Positions 1 through 8,135 of a DNA stretch of 14,640 nt are shown in pieces (the stretch's first letter is position 1; each line of letters opens with the position of its first letter). The translations under genes were made by a program, and so were the position numbers. The notes under the pieces are model-generated. The model worked only from the letters and a program-made list of their open reading frames with translations. It searched no databases and was not told the DNA's origin. Origin of the DNA: an uncultured Eggerthella sp. (GTDB lineage Bacteria; Actinomycetota; Coriobacteriia; Coriobacteriales; Eggerthellaceae); assembly GCA_900551155.1 (NCBI GenBank), contig URVA01000029.1:1-14640 (forward strand). The letters are read 5' to 3'.

Positions 1-1
1 T

Positions 2-817
2 CGTCCTGAAAATGAAGAGCGCCTGTTTAATGTTGGTATCGCTGAACAGAACATGGTTGGCGTTGCAGCTGGTCTTTCTTTGGCTGGAAATGTTGCGTTT
101 ACTGGTTCGTTTGCGGTATTTGGTACGGGTCGTGCCTATGATCAGATTCGCAATACCGTTTGCTATTCGAACTTAAACGTAAAGATTGCCCCAACGCATG
201 CAGGTATTTCTGTTGGTCCCGATGGCGGTTCTCATCAGATGCTTGAAGATATTTCTCTTATGCGTGGACTTCCTAATATGCGTGTTTTGGTTCCTGCAGA
301 CTATTCAGCATGCTGTGCTGCTATTCGCCTTGCAGCTCATACGCCAGGTCCTGTATATATTCGTATGGGTCGTGCGAGCGTTCCTGCGGTATATGCACCT
401 GATGTTGAATTGGAAATGGGTAAAGCCTATGTTCTGCGTGAAGGCAGCGATGTAACCATCATTGCCTGTGGCGTTGAAATTGACCAGGCAATGAAAGCGG
501 CAGATATGCTTGCTCAGCAGGGAATTTCGGCAGAAGTAATTGATGCTTTCTGTGTAAAGCCACTCGATGCGCAGACTATTCTTGCTTCGCTTGAGAAAAC
601 AGGATGCGGCGTTGTTGCTGAAGAGCATTCTGTGTATGGCGGGTTATGCTCTGCAGTAAGTGAAGTGGTAGCGGAAAACCATCCTTATCCATTGCAATTT
701 GTTGGTATGCGCGATCGTTTTGGCAAGTCAGGAGAGTTTGAAGAATTGCTTCGCTACTTTGAACTTGACGCTGAAGCGATTGTACAAGCTGTGGAGAAGG
801 CACGTAGTCGCGCCTAG
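2..817 (+). CDS. Transketolase C-terminal subunit (5'-truncated by window edge)
   Basis: The reading frame is open from base 2, so the gene begins before the window; about 271 codons are visible. Split transketolases carry the pyrimidine-binding and C-terminal domains on a second polypeptide of about 310 residues, so roughly 40 N-terminal residues are missing. The visible start has the thiamine-diphosphate motif FNVGIAEQNMVGVAAG, whose Glu activates the cofactor. HAGISVGPDGGSHQ and VLVPADY follow, then a C-terminal domain with VIDAFCVKPLD and a late EEHSVYGGL stretch. The EQNMVG wording favours transketolase over DXS, which usually has EQHAV at this point. Its role is two-carbon transfer in the cytosolic non-oxidative pentose phosphate pathway. 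The N-terminal subunit gene is expected just upstream. The 55 bases to ftsE contain a likely promoter, so this gene probably ends its own transcription unit. Confidence 0.93.
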   Translation, partial: RPENEERLFNVGIAEQNMVGVAAGLSLAGNVAFTGSFAVFGTGRAYDQIRNTVCYSNLNVKIAPTHAGISVGPDGGSHQMLEDISLMRGLPNMRVLVPADYSACCAAIRLAAHTPGPVYIRMGRASVPAVYAPDVELEMGKAYVLREGSDVTIIACGVEIDQAMKAADMLAQQGISAEVIDAFCVKPLDAQTILASLEKTGCGVVAEEHSVYGGLCSAVSEVVAENHPYPLQFVGMRDRFGKSGEFEELLRYFELDAEAIVQAVEKARSRA

Positions 818-820
818 TAC

Positions 821-829
821 TGATATACT
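821..829 (+). promoter_or_regulatory. Extended -10 promoter candidate for ftsE
   Basis: TGATATACT is a TG-extended -10 element (TGn followed by TATACT, 5 of 6 matches to consensus). It lies 43 bases upstream of the ftsE GTG start. No good -35 hexamer is visible at the usual spacing, which is tolerated by extended -10 promoters. Inferred from sequence only. Confidence 0.45.
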
Positions 830-872
830 TTCTACGTCTCACAGAATTGGTAATACATGAACGGAGCACACT

Positions 873-1703
873 GTGACGAATGATTTTAACGGGGGTGGCA
901 TGGGTAAACATGCTCAACAACCTCCCATTAACCAGGTTGCTTCTCAGCTTTCTGAGTCGCTACCTGTGGTAAATGTGGAGGATACCGTGCCCCAATACAC
1001 GGGTAATCCCGTAATTACGTTTGAACATGTATCCAAGGTATATGAAGCTCAGCCAAATAAACCGGCACTCGATGATGTTTCGCTTCATATTTATCCTGGT
1101 GAATTCGTGTTCTTGGTTGGTCATTCCGGTTCGGGTAAATCAACCTTCATCAATCTTATTATTCGCCAAATCAAGCCTTCATCAGGCAAGATTTATATCG
1201 CGGATGAAGATCTGACCACTATGCGTAACTGGCGCGTACCTTACTTAAGGCGCAACATTGGCTGCGTATTCCAGGACTTTAAGCTCTTGCCTAATAAGAC
1301 GGTCTTTGAAAACGTAGCATTTGCTCTTGAAGTAATTGGTAAGTCTCGCCATGTTATCCGCACTCAGGTTCCTGAGGTATTACGTCTTGTTGGTTTGCAG
1401 GACAAGTTAAACAAGCGTCCTGATCAGCTCTCTGGTGGCGAACAGCAGCGCGTATCTATTGCTCGCGCTATTGTAAATCGTCCTCCTTTGCTGGTATGCG
1501 ACGAACCAACTGGTAACCTTGACCCTCAGAATTCTCGCGGCATTATGGACCTGCTCGAGCGCATTAATCGTACGGGTACTACGGTTCTTGTTGCAACGCA
1601 TGACCGCGAAATGGTTGATAACATGCGTCGTCGAGTTATCGCGCTTGATCGCGGTGTGCTGACACGCGACCAGGATAGGGGGGTGTACGGCTTCGATGTC
1701 TAG
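873..1703 (+). CDS. ftsE: Cell division ATP-binding protein FtsE
   Basis: ATPase subunit of the FtsEX ABC complex, which couples ATP hydrolysis at the division septum to activation of peptidoglycan hydrolases. ABC landmarks are in order: Walker A GHSGSGKST (residues 83-91), Q-loop VFQDF (about 132-136), signature LSGGEQQR (186-193), Walker B LLVCDEP (206-212) and H-loop THD (242-244). The GTG start at 873 has GGAG at 863-866 with a 6-base spacer. The protein is 276 residues against about 220-230 for typical FtsE; the excess is a polar 45-residue N-terminal tail before the ABC core. An in-frame ATG at 900 with an upstream G-rich tract is an alternative start that would remove only nine residues. 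The end overlaps ftsX by 8 bases, indicating translational coupling. Confidence 0.95.
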   Translation: MTNDFNGGGMGKHAQQPPINQVASQLSESLPVVNVEDTVPQYTGNPVITFEHVSKVYEAQPNKPALDDVSLHIYPGEFVFLVGHSGSGKSTFINLIIRQIKPSSGKIYIADEDLTTMRNWRVPYLRRNIGCVFQDFKLLPNKTVFENVAFALEVIGKSRHVIRTQVPEVLRLVGLQDKLNKRPDQLSGGEQQRVSIARAIVNRPPLLVCDEPTGNLDPQNSRGIMDLLERINRTGTTVLVATHDREMVDNMRRRVIALDRGVLTRDQDRGVYGFDV

Positions 1704-2607
1704 TCTGTTTTACTTTTTCCGTGAATCCCTTACTGGTTTCACGCGTAATTTATCTACGACGCTTGGTTCTATCATTACGATCTTCTTGTCGTTGCTCATT
1801 ATTGGCGTCTTCTGCATTGGTGGCATGGTTGTCAATAATGTTGTTGCGTCAGTAGAAAACCAGGTATCTATTACTGCATTCGTTTCTGACGATGCATCTC
1901 AAGAAGATGTACAAAAGGTAATGGATCAAATTCAGGGTTATGAGGGAGTGCAGAGCGTTTCCTTTACTGACAAGGATCAGGCACTTGAAAACTTCCGTCA
2001 TTCCACTTCAAACCCTGAAATCGTTGATCAGTTAGATGGACAGAATCCTCTTCCTGCTTCCATCGATGTTGAGCTTGCCGAAGCACAAAGCGTTACTGAT
2101 ATTGCTAACCAGATTGTTGCAAATCAGGATTTTGTAGCAGTTTGCGACAACCCTAATGATCCTTCTGATTCGCTGAACTATGGTCAGAAGACAGTAGATA
2201 AGCTCTTCTCGCTCACCAACGCAATTCGTGTTGCAGGTGTTGCTCTGATCGCTTTGCTTATCGTTATTGCCTTCATCTTTATTAATAACACCATTCGTTT
2301 GGCAATTCTTGCACGTCGTCGTGAAATTGCCATCATGCGTTTGGTAGGCGCGTCTAACGGCTTTATCCGCGGCCCATTCTTGGCTGAAGGTGCACTTCAC
2401 GCAATTATTGGTTCGCTTTTAGCTATCTTGATCTTGGAAATTGCGCGTAACTTTGTTCTGCCGCAAATTTCAACCGCGTTGCCATGGTTGCCACTGTCGG
2501 TTGATTTCTCAATGTTCTTGGTAATCTATGTGGCATTGATTATTGCGGGCTTGGTAATTGGTCTTCTTGGTTCTGCATTCGCAATGCGTCGCTACTTGAA
2601 GGTATAA
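1696..2607 (+). CDS. ftsX: Cell division ABC transporter permease FtsX
   Basis: Membrane partner of FtsE; it relays the ATPase cycle across the membrane to cell wall hydrolases or their activators. The 303-residue protein has the family's four membrane segments, at about residues 24-46, 178-198, 228-250 and 270-295. An extracellular domain lies between segments 1 and 2 (about 50-175) and contains VSITAFVSDDAS and a ferredoxin-like VQSVSFTDKDQAL stretch. The cytoplasmic FtsX motif RRREIAIMRLVGAS (207-220) follows segment 2. ATG 1696 sits inside the end of ftsE and is preceded by a G-rich tract (AGGGGGG, starting at about 1677), so translation is probably coupled. No EnvC/PcsB-like hydrolase activator gene follows directly; a protease gene comes next. 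Confidence 0.95.
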   Translation: MSSLFYFFRESLTGFTRNLSTTLGSIITIFLSLLIIGVFCIGGMVVNNVVASVENQVSITAFVSDDASQEDVQKVMDQIQGYEGVQSVSFTDKDQALENFRHSTSNPEIVDQLDGQNPLPASIDVELAEAQSVTDIANQIVANQDFVAVCDNPNDPSDSLNYGQKTVDKLFSLTNAIRVAGVALIALLIVIAFIFINNTIRLAILARRREIAIMRLVGASNGFIRGPFLAEGALHAIIGSLLAILILEIARNFVLPQISTALPWLPLSVDFSMFLVIYVALIIAGLVIGLLGSAFAMRRYLKV

Positions 2608-2646
2608 TTACTACAGTCTGGTAAGGAAGTAGAATCGAAGGAATCG

Positions 2647-3903
2647 TTGGATACGTTTAAACAAACGGCTAAAGCGGCTTCTAAGAATAAGCACAATGCA
2701 AGCATCGTGAAAATTCTCGGTGCTTGCATTTTCGTATGCCTTGTTTTCTGTGCTGGCTTTTTAGTTCGTGGCAATACAGAACTTCTTTCTGCGATGGGGC
2801 TTGCTTCATTCGATGTTGACTCGGAAGTAAATCCTGGCATGACCGTATCTGGTGATACGTATAATTCCTTGTCTGCTCGTGTGGCAGAAATTGATGGCGT
2901 ATTAACTCAGTACGGCATGGAAGAATACGACCTGAATAAAACTACCGACAACGTAATCCAGGCTTTCCTCGGATCCATCACTAACGATCCTTATCTACGC
3001 TATTACGACGAACAAAGCTATCAGGCATATCTTTCCACAACGAAAAACCCTGAAGCGGGTATTGGTGTGTTGTTTGGAGAATCCGACGGAGAATGCTTTG
3101 TCGCCGATGTTTTTGAATCTTCTCCCGCTGCTGCAGCAGGGGTTCAGGTGGGGGACCATGTGGTATCCATTGATGGTGTGTCACAAGATAAGTGGAGCGC
3201 ACCCGATGTTTTAAACGCGCTTTCTCGTGATGAAGGCGAATCGGTCTTTATTATTTGGAGTCATCCTTCAAACAATCCAGGTGAAGAAGAATCCACCTAC
3301 AGTACGTCATTGACGTTTTCAAGCGATACTGAAGACAACGTAACCTATACAGTACGAGATTCTGTAGCGATCATAAAGCTGTCTCAAATCACCTCAGATT
3401 CTGCTTCATTGGTTCGTAATGCTATTACCGAGGCTACCGATAATGGTGCGCATGCGTTTGTTCTTGACCTGCGTAATGTTCCTGGTGGTTATTTGACTCA
3501 GGCGGTAGATATTTCTTCGCTGTTTATTCAAAGTGGCGAAGTGGTACAAATAGAAACCGTTGAAGGTATAACTACGCGCAGCGCAGATGGTGCCAACATA
3601 ACAAACGATCCCTTAGTGGTGTTAGTTAACGGAAGAACTTCGGGTTGTGCTGAAGTTTTAGCGGCAGCTCTTCAAGAAACGGGAAGAGCAAGCGTTGTAG
3701 GTACTACGACGCTGGGTAAGGGTAGCGTTCAAATCATGGAGCCGTTATCCTTCGGCGGTGCGGTTCGCTATACCGCTGCATATTATTTAACTCCTAACGG
3801 CAGACAGATCGATGGCAATGGTGTTTCTCCCGATGTGGAGGCAAACAATACAGATACGCAAGTAGATGTTGCTGTCGATGTGGCTCGCTCTCTGGTGAAT
3901 TAA
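2647..3903 (+). CDS. S41 family C-terminal processing peptidase (CtpA/CtpB-like), with altered active-site serine
   Basis: Membrane-anchored, PDZ-containing protease of the tail-specific (Ctp) family. The TTG start at 2647 has GAAGGA at 2637-2642; no ATG or GTG lies between the ftsX stop and it. Residues 1-20 are basic and polar, about 22-41 form one membrane anchor, and the rest faces outward. A PDZ domain spans about 135-225 (GIGVLFG, SPAAAAGVQVGD). The S41 core includes DLRNVPGG (274-281) and LGKGSVQ (357-362 plus flanks). K358 and Q362 match the conserved lysine and glutamine. The position 25 residues before the lysine, normally the nucleophilic Ser of SASASE, is G333 in TSGCAE, with Ser at 332 and Cys at 334. 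It may be a shifted-nucleophile variant or catalytically weak. The gene lies 39 bases after ftsX, matching the ftsEX-ctp order known in Bacillus. Confidence 0.9.
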   Translation: MDTFKQTAKAASKNKHNASIVKILGACIFVCLVFCAGFLVRGNTELLSAMGLASFDVDSEVNPGMTVSGDTYNSLSARVAEIDGVLTQYGMEEYDLNKTTDNVIQAFLGSITNDPYLRYYDEQSYQAYLSTTKNPEAGIGVLFGESDGECFVADVFESSPAAAAGVQVGDHVVSIDGVSQDKWSAPDVLNALSRDEGESVFIIWSHPSNNPGEEESTYSTSLTFSSDTEDNVTYTVRDSVAIIKLSQITSDSASLVRNAITEATDNGAHAFVLDLRNVPGGYLTQAVDISSLFIQSGEVVQIETVEGITTRSADGANITNDPLVVLVNGRTSGCAEVLAAALQETGRASVVGTTTLGKGSVQIMEPLSFGGAVRYTAAYYLTPNGRQIDGNGVSPDVEANNTDTQVDVAVDVARSLVN

Positions 3904-3916
3904 GGATGGTTTGGCA

Positions 3917-6004
3917 ATGGCACGACGTAGTTCAAAAGCTCGTCGCCGACCAAAGGCTCGCCCCCAAGGTGTCCTTGAATTAAATGCGCAAGGCTTTGGT
4001 TTTGTGAAAACCGCTGAAGGGGAGTTTTTCATTCCTGCTTCAAAGGTTAATGGAGCCTTTCCTGGCGATTTGGTAGAAGTTTCAAGGCTTTCATCTTCGG
4101 ATTCACGCAGCTCTCATACCACGCCTGCGCGTCGTCCTACTGCTCGCGTTACGAAGGTACTCATGCGTAGTCGTGATACCTTTATTGGTCGTTACGAAAT
4201 AGCGGAGCCGTTTGGCATTGTTGTTCCAGAAGATCCTGCTATTCCGTATGACATCTTTACTTTGCGCCGTGACGCTCCTCAGGTTCAGGAGGGTGATGTT
4301 GTTGAGGTGCAAATTCTAGAATTTCCTACGCGCTCATCCGCTGCTACGGGCAGGATTGTGCGGGTGTTAGGTTCAGAAGATGATGTAGATATCGCAATTG
4401 ATCTGATCATTGCAGAACATCAATTTGAAACAGAATTTTCTGAAGCAGCACTAGCAGAAGCGCAGCAAGCAAAGCTTGATACCGATGAGGCTATTGTTCA
4501 GGGTTATCGTGATATAACGCAAGATTTTATTTTTACCATCGATCCTGTGGATGCACGCGATTTTGACGACGCGGTTTCGCTTGAGCGCGAAGGAGAAAAC
4601 TATCGTCTTGGCGTGCATATTGCCGATGTTTCCCGATTTGTTTCGTTTGGCACTTCGCTTGATTTAGACGCGCGCCGTCGCGCAACTTCAGTGTATCTGG
4701 TAGATCGGGTTATTCCTATGTTGCCCGAGCAGCTAAGCAATAACTTGTGCTCTTTGGTCCCTGCCCAAAATCGCTGTACGGTTAGTGTGGAAGCGCTTAT
4801 TTCCCCTCAAGGAAAAGTTCTCTCCTATGAAGTATTCCCTTCGGTTATTAAGTCTTCTGCGCGCCTTTCTTATGATCAGGCTCAAGCTTTATTGGATGGC
4901 CATAAAAAGAATGCTTCTCTTGAAGATATTCATCAGGCAATGAAGGCTTGCGAGGTTCCTCATGGCTCCATTCCTTTGTCTCTCCAAACAATAGAAAAGC
5001 TTGAATCGCGCATCGTTTCACTTGATGTACTTGCAAAAGTGTTGTTTGAAAGAAGGAAAAAAGACGGCTGCATGGATTTTGATAGGGTTGAAGCGAAAGT
5101 TCGCCTTGATGATAATCATCGTCCTGTTGAAATTTGTTATCGTCGAAAAACCGATGCAACTGAATTGATCGAAGAAGCGATGATTCTTGCTAATCATTTG
5201 GTGGCAGAATGGCTTTTGGGTAAAAACTTACCCTGCGTATTTCGTGTACATGATGTGCCCGATGCAGAAGCATTGCGCTTATTGTATGGGGTCTTAAGGG
5301 AATTTCCTTTGTTTAAGGATATTGATAAACGTTTGTTCTGCGATGGAAACCCACAAACACTGCAAGAGATATTGCACAGGGTAGAGGGCCATCCGTTACA
5401 GGAACTGGTTAATACGCTGCTTTTGCGTGCCATGAAACGTGCAGTGTATCGTGCAGATCAAGACCCCCATTATGGACTAGCGCTTGATACCTATTGTCAT
5501 TTCACGTCTCCCATTAGGCGTTATCCAGACCTTTTGGTTCATCGTATGATCAAAGAAGGGTATTTTGGCAGAAGCGAGTCATTCGAAGCGCAAAAAAACG
5601 CACTTCCTTGGATGGCAGAGCATTCTTCTGAAATGGAGCGAAAAGCTGAAAAAGCAGCACGACAATCTCAGCTGGTAAAGATTGTTGAATATATGGAAGC
5701 GTATATTGGCTCTACGTTTGATGGCGTTATTTCTCAGGTTTCCACTTTTGGTGTTACCGTTCGTCTGGAAAATACGGCATTGGGCACCGTTCCGATAGAG
5801 GAATTAGGTGATGAATATTTCTCTTTCGATCCTGCGCGCCATTTATTAAGTGGCGTATCTACGGGCAGGGTGTATCGTTTAGGGCAGCGCTTGCGCGTTG
5901 TGTTAGTGGCGGCGTATCCTCGTGGTCGTCGTTTGGCGTTTAAGCTTGCCCCTGAAGAGCGTCACGATACAAGACTTTCATACGCAACTGATCGCTGGAT
6001 ATAA
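3917..6004 (+). CDS. rnr: Ribonuclease R (RNB-family 3'-5' exoribonuclease)
   Basis: Processive 3'-5' exoribonuclease that degrades structured RNA and takes part in mRNA and rRNA quality control; RNase R also associates with the tmRNA/SmpB system. Numbering is from ATG 3917 (695 residues). The basic N-terminus leads into a cold-shock-like OB domain (about 18-60, NAQGFGFV) and a second OB region to about 150. The RNB catalytic domain follows with DPVDARDFDDA (209-219), whose acidic residues bind metal, and HFTSPIRRYPDLLVHR (528-543). An S1 RNA-binding domain spans about 595-676. An in-frame TTG at 3911 adds two residues; AAGGA at 3902-3906 is 4 bases from TTG and 10 from ATG, so the choice is open. 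The length is close to but slightly under E. coli RNase R (about 813), mainly through shorter ends. Confidence 0.94.
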   Translation: MARRSSKARRRPKARPQGVLELNAQGFGFVKTAEGEFFIPASKVNGAFPGDLVEVSRLSSSDSRSSHTTPARRPTARVTKVLMRSRDTFIGRYEIAEPFGIVVPEDPAIPYDIFTLRRDAPQVQEGDVVEVQILEFPTRSSAATGRIVRVLGSEDDVDIAIDLIIAEHQFETEFSEAALAEAQQAKLDTDEAIVQGYRDITQDFIFTIDPVDARDFDDAVSLEREGENYRLGVHIADVSRFVSFGTSLDLDARRRATSVYLVDRVIPMLPEQLSNNLCSLVPAQNRCTVSVEALISPQGKVLSYEVFPSVIKSSARLSYDQAQALLDGHKKNASLEDIHQAMKACEVPHGSIPLSLQTIEKLESRIVSLDVLAKVLFERRKKDGCMDFDRVEAKVRLDDNHRPVEICYRRKTDATELIEEAMILANHLVAEWLLGKNLPCVFRVHDVPDAEALRLLYGVLREFPLFKDIDKRLFCDGNPQTLQEILHRVEGHPLQELVNTLLLRAMKRAVYRADQDPHYGLALDTYCHFTSPIRRYPDLLVHRMIKEGYFGRSESFEAQKNALPWMAEHSSEMERKAEKAARQSQLVKIVEYMEAYIGSTFDGVISQVSTFGVTVRLENTALGTVPIEELGDEYFSFDPARHLLSGVSTGRVYRLGQRLRVVLVAAYPRGRRLAFKLAPEERHDTRLSYATDRWI

Positions 6005-6034
6005 TACATAACGAATTAAAGATAAGAGGTACCC

Positions 6035-7102
6035 ATGGCAAAAGTAGATAAAGAATATTTAAAACAATTGGTCGAAACTCCTTCGGTAACGGGCACTGAA
6101 ACTAACGTTGCCACCTTGGTTCGTGAGCGCTTGGCAGATACTGCCGATGTTATAGAAACCAACGTTATGGGCTCAGTCCATGCGCGTCTGTATGGCAAGT
6201 CAGAAGCTCCTTCAGTCATGATTGCGGCGCATATGGATGAAGTTGGTCTTATGGTTACCCATATTAGCGACCAAGGTTTTCTGAACGTAGCCGCGGTAGG
6301 AGGAGTTGACGCAGCAATTCTTCCTGGTACTCGCGTAGATGTACATACCCAAAAAGGCGTTCTGCGTGGTGTGGTAGGACGAAAGCCTATTCATCTTATT
6401 GAGCCAGATGAACGTAAAAAGGTTACGCCTTTAACGGGCCTGGTAATCGATTTAGGCCTTTCTGCTCGTCGTGTTAAGTCGCTGGTGCGTGTGGGCGATG
6501 TTATTACCTACGGTGTAGGGTTTGAAAAACTTGGCAAGGGTATGGCGGTATCGCGCGGCTTTGATGACAAAGCGGGTGTTTATGTAATTACCCGCGTTAT
6601 GGAAGAACTTAAAAAGCAGGGTGGTGCTAAGGGCGACTATATCTGTGCGGCTACCGTCCAAGAAGAAATTGGGTTGCGTGGTGGCACTACGTCTGCTTTC
6701 GGGGTAAATCCAGAAGTAGCTATTGCGGTAGATGTAACCCATGCAACAGATTATCCTGGTATTGATCAGAGCCGCTATGGCAAGATCGTATGTGGTGAGG
6801 GACCTGTTATTGCTCGTGGCCCCAATATCAATCCTGTAGTATTTGAGCGTTTGTGTGCTGCTGCGAAAAAGGAGGGTATCTCTGTTCAGTTCGAAGCAGA
6901 GCCAGGGGTAACGGGAACCGATGCGGGAACAATGCAAATCCAGCAAGGTGGTTGTGCGGCTGGCTTAGTATCTATTCCATTGCGTTATATGCATACTCCT
7001 AATGAAGTTTTGAAATTGTCCGACCTTGAAGATGTGGTGGTATTGCTGAAGCGCTTTATCCTTGATCTTGATGAAGACGTTTCGTTTGTGCCTGGAATGT
7101 AG
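6035..7102 (+). CDS. M42 family metallopeptidase (TET/glutamyl aminopeptidase-like)
   Basis: Cytosolic binuclear-metal aminopeptidase of the M42 family, whose members form tetrahedral dodecamers that trim peptides; some members are annotated as endoglucanases (FrvX). The 355-residue length is normal. All expected metal and catalytic residues are visible: H66 and D68 in AAHMDEVG, bridging D177 in GFDDKAG, catalytic E210 and metal ligand E211 in VQEEIGLRGG, D233 in AVDVTHATD and H320 in YMHTP. ATG 6035 follows AAGAGGT at 6024-6030. It lies 30 bases after rnr and its stop is 4 bases before smpB, so it is probably cotranscribed with both. Recycling of peptides from protein quality control would suit that context, but that is inference. 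The exact substrate cannot be told from sequence. Confidence 0.92.
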   Translation: MAKVDKEYLKQLVETPSVTGTETNVATLVRERLADTADVIETNVMGSVHARLYGKSEAPSVMIAAHMDEVGLMVTHISDQGFLNVAAVGGVDAAILPGTRVDVHTQKGVLRGVVGRKPIHLIEPDERKKVTPLTGLVIDLGLSARRVKSLVRVGDVITYGVGFEKLGKGMAVSRGFDDKAGVYVITRVMEELKKQGGAKGDYICAATVQEEIGLRGGTTSAFGVNPEVAIAVDVTHATDYPGIDQSRYGKIVCGEGPVIARGPNINPVVFERLCAAAKKEGISVQFEAEPGVTGTDAGTMQIQQGGCAAGLVSIPLRYMHTPNEVLKLSDLEDVVVLLKRFILDLDEDVSFVPGM

Positions 7103-7106
7103 AAAT

Positions 7107-7574
7107 ATGGCAGCAAAAGAAGAAAAGACTATTGCAAAGAATCGTCGTGCATTTCACGACTATGAAATTATTGATACCTACGAGGCTGGCATTGTGCTTA
7201 CGGGTACCGAGGTGTGTTCTCTGCGTGAAAACAATTGCCAGTTAACGGATTGCTTTGCGCTTATTCGCAAAGGGGAGGTATGGCTTAATAACCTTCATAT
7301 CTCTCCCTATAGTCATGGAAATTTGAATAACCCTGATCCTGATCGCAAACGAAAGCTTCTTCTTCATCGCAAAGAGATTCGTGATCTTGAGCGCAAAACG
7401 CAAGAAAAGGGAATGGCTTTAGTGCCAATTAAGATTTATTTTGATCGCAATTCCCGTGTGAAGTTAGAACTTGCGGTTGCTCGTGGTAAAAAGTTGTATG
7501 ACAAACGTGCAGCAATGGCAGAACGTGACTCTAAGCGTGAAATTGAACGTGCGATAAAGCAGCGTTATCGATAG
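7107..7574 (+). CDS. smpB: SsrA-binding protein SmpB
   Basis: RNA-binding partner of tmRNA in trans-translation, which rescues stalled ribosomes and tags the nascent chain for degradation. The 155-residue product has family motifs in order: NRRAFHDYEI near the N-terminus, GTEVCSLREN (usually GTEVKSLR), LLLHRKEI, then VKLELAVARGKKLYDKR and a basic C-terminal tail that enters the decoding site. ATG 7107 is chosen because it matches the usual family N-terminus; an in-frame ATG at 7062 lies inside the M42 gene and would add 15 unrelated residues. The Shine-Dalgarno site is weak (GGAA about 10 bases upstream), which fits translational coupling to the M42 gene ending 4 bases before. The ssrA RNA gene often lies beside smpB but I do not see it here. 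Confidence 0.95.
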   Translation: MAAKEEKTIAKNRRAFHDYEIIDTYEAGIVLTGTEVCSLRENNCQLTDCFALIRKGEVWLNNLHISPYSHGNLNNPDPDRKRKLLLHRKEIRDLERKTQEKGMALVPIKIYFDRNSRVKLELAVARGKKLYDKRAAMAERDSKREIERAIKQRYR

Positions 7575-7586
7575 GTAGGAAAGGTT

Positions 7587-8054
7587 ATGAACGAAGACGT
7601 TTATAAGATGATTGACACCCTCCATGCGCGTCTTGATGACGTTCGTGGGGCTGTTGAGTCTCTACACTGCGAGGCGGTAGGTTACGCAGAAAAGCTCGAC
7701 AAAGTTGACGATAAGCTGTATTTGCTTCAGTGCGAAATCGAAAAACTTGCTGCATCTTCTAAACAAGAGGAGCAAACACCAGCTGAGCAAGCGCCTGAAG
7801 CAAGTAACACTCAAACAGAGGGCGATCAGGCTGAAGAAGCTAGCCAGGCAAAAAAGGAAAGTACTGATACTGAAGAGCAATCAGAAGGGGATTCTAAGAA
7901 GAAAGAAATCTTTTCTGATGACATGAAAGAAAACCTGGCTGATGCTGGTCGTGCGATTGGCAATATTTATCGTGATGGCAAAGAGGTTATCACCGAGCTG
8001 TCAGGCACCATGGGAGATTTGAAGGACATCTTCTCGTTTGGTAAGAAGCGATAA
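7587..8054 (+). CDS. Hypothetical acidic coiled-coil protein downstream of smpB
   Basis: I do not recognise this 155-residue protein. It has three parts. Residues 1-55 form a predicted amphipathic helix or coiled coil with heptad-like Leu/Ile/Val spacing (MIDTLHARLDDV, KVDDKLYLLQCEIEKL). Residues 56-105 are a low-complexity Glu/Gln/Ala/Ser/Thr linker. Residues 108-155 form a second helical segment ending in basic FGKKR. There is no signal peptide or membrane segment, so it should be cytosolic. ATG 7587 has AGGA at 7577-7580 with a 6-base spacer, 12 bases after smpB, and codon use resembles its neighbours, so it looks like a real gene and the last of its operon. A structural or regulatory role is possible but unsupported. 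Confidence 0.8.
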   Translation: MNEDVYKMIDTLHARLDDVRGAVESLHCEAVGYAEKLDKVDDKLYLLQCEIEKLAASSKQEEQTPAEQAPEASNTQTEGDQAEEASQAKKESTDTEEQSEGDSKKKEIFSDDMKENLADAGRAIGNIYRDGKEVITELSGTMGDLKDIFSFGKKR

Positions 8055-8074
8055 CGCAAAGAAGAGAGCACGTT

Positions 8075-8102
8075 TTGCTGCGTACTACGCCTTATATAAA
8101 GG
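8075..8102 (+). repeat. Inverted 28-nt repeat, left copy
   Basis: This copy begins TTGCTG and ends with TACGCCTTATATAAA plus GG. It matches the minus-strand sequence at 8235-8262 at 22 of 28 positions, including 15 identical consecutive bases (8086-8100). It lies 20 bases after the acidic protein gene and before the plus-strand terminator. Its function is unknown. Confidence 0.6.
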
Positions 8103-8135
8103 TTCGAAACGAACTCAGAACACTAACTTTTTATT

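Noticed and set aside
7062..7106. Longer start for smpB at ATG 7062
   Set aside because: It would add 15 residues read from inside the M42 gene in another frame; SmpB proteins start close to the MAAKEEK position at 7107.
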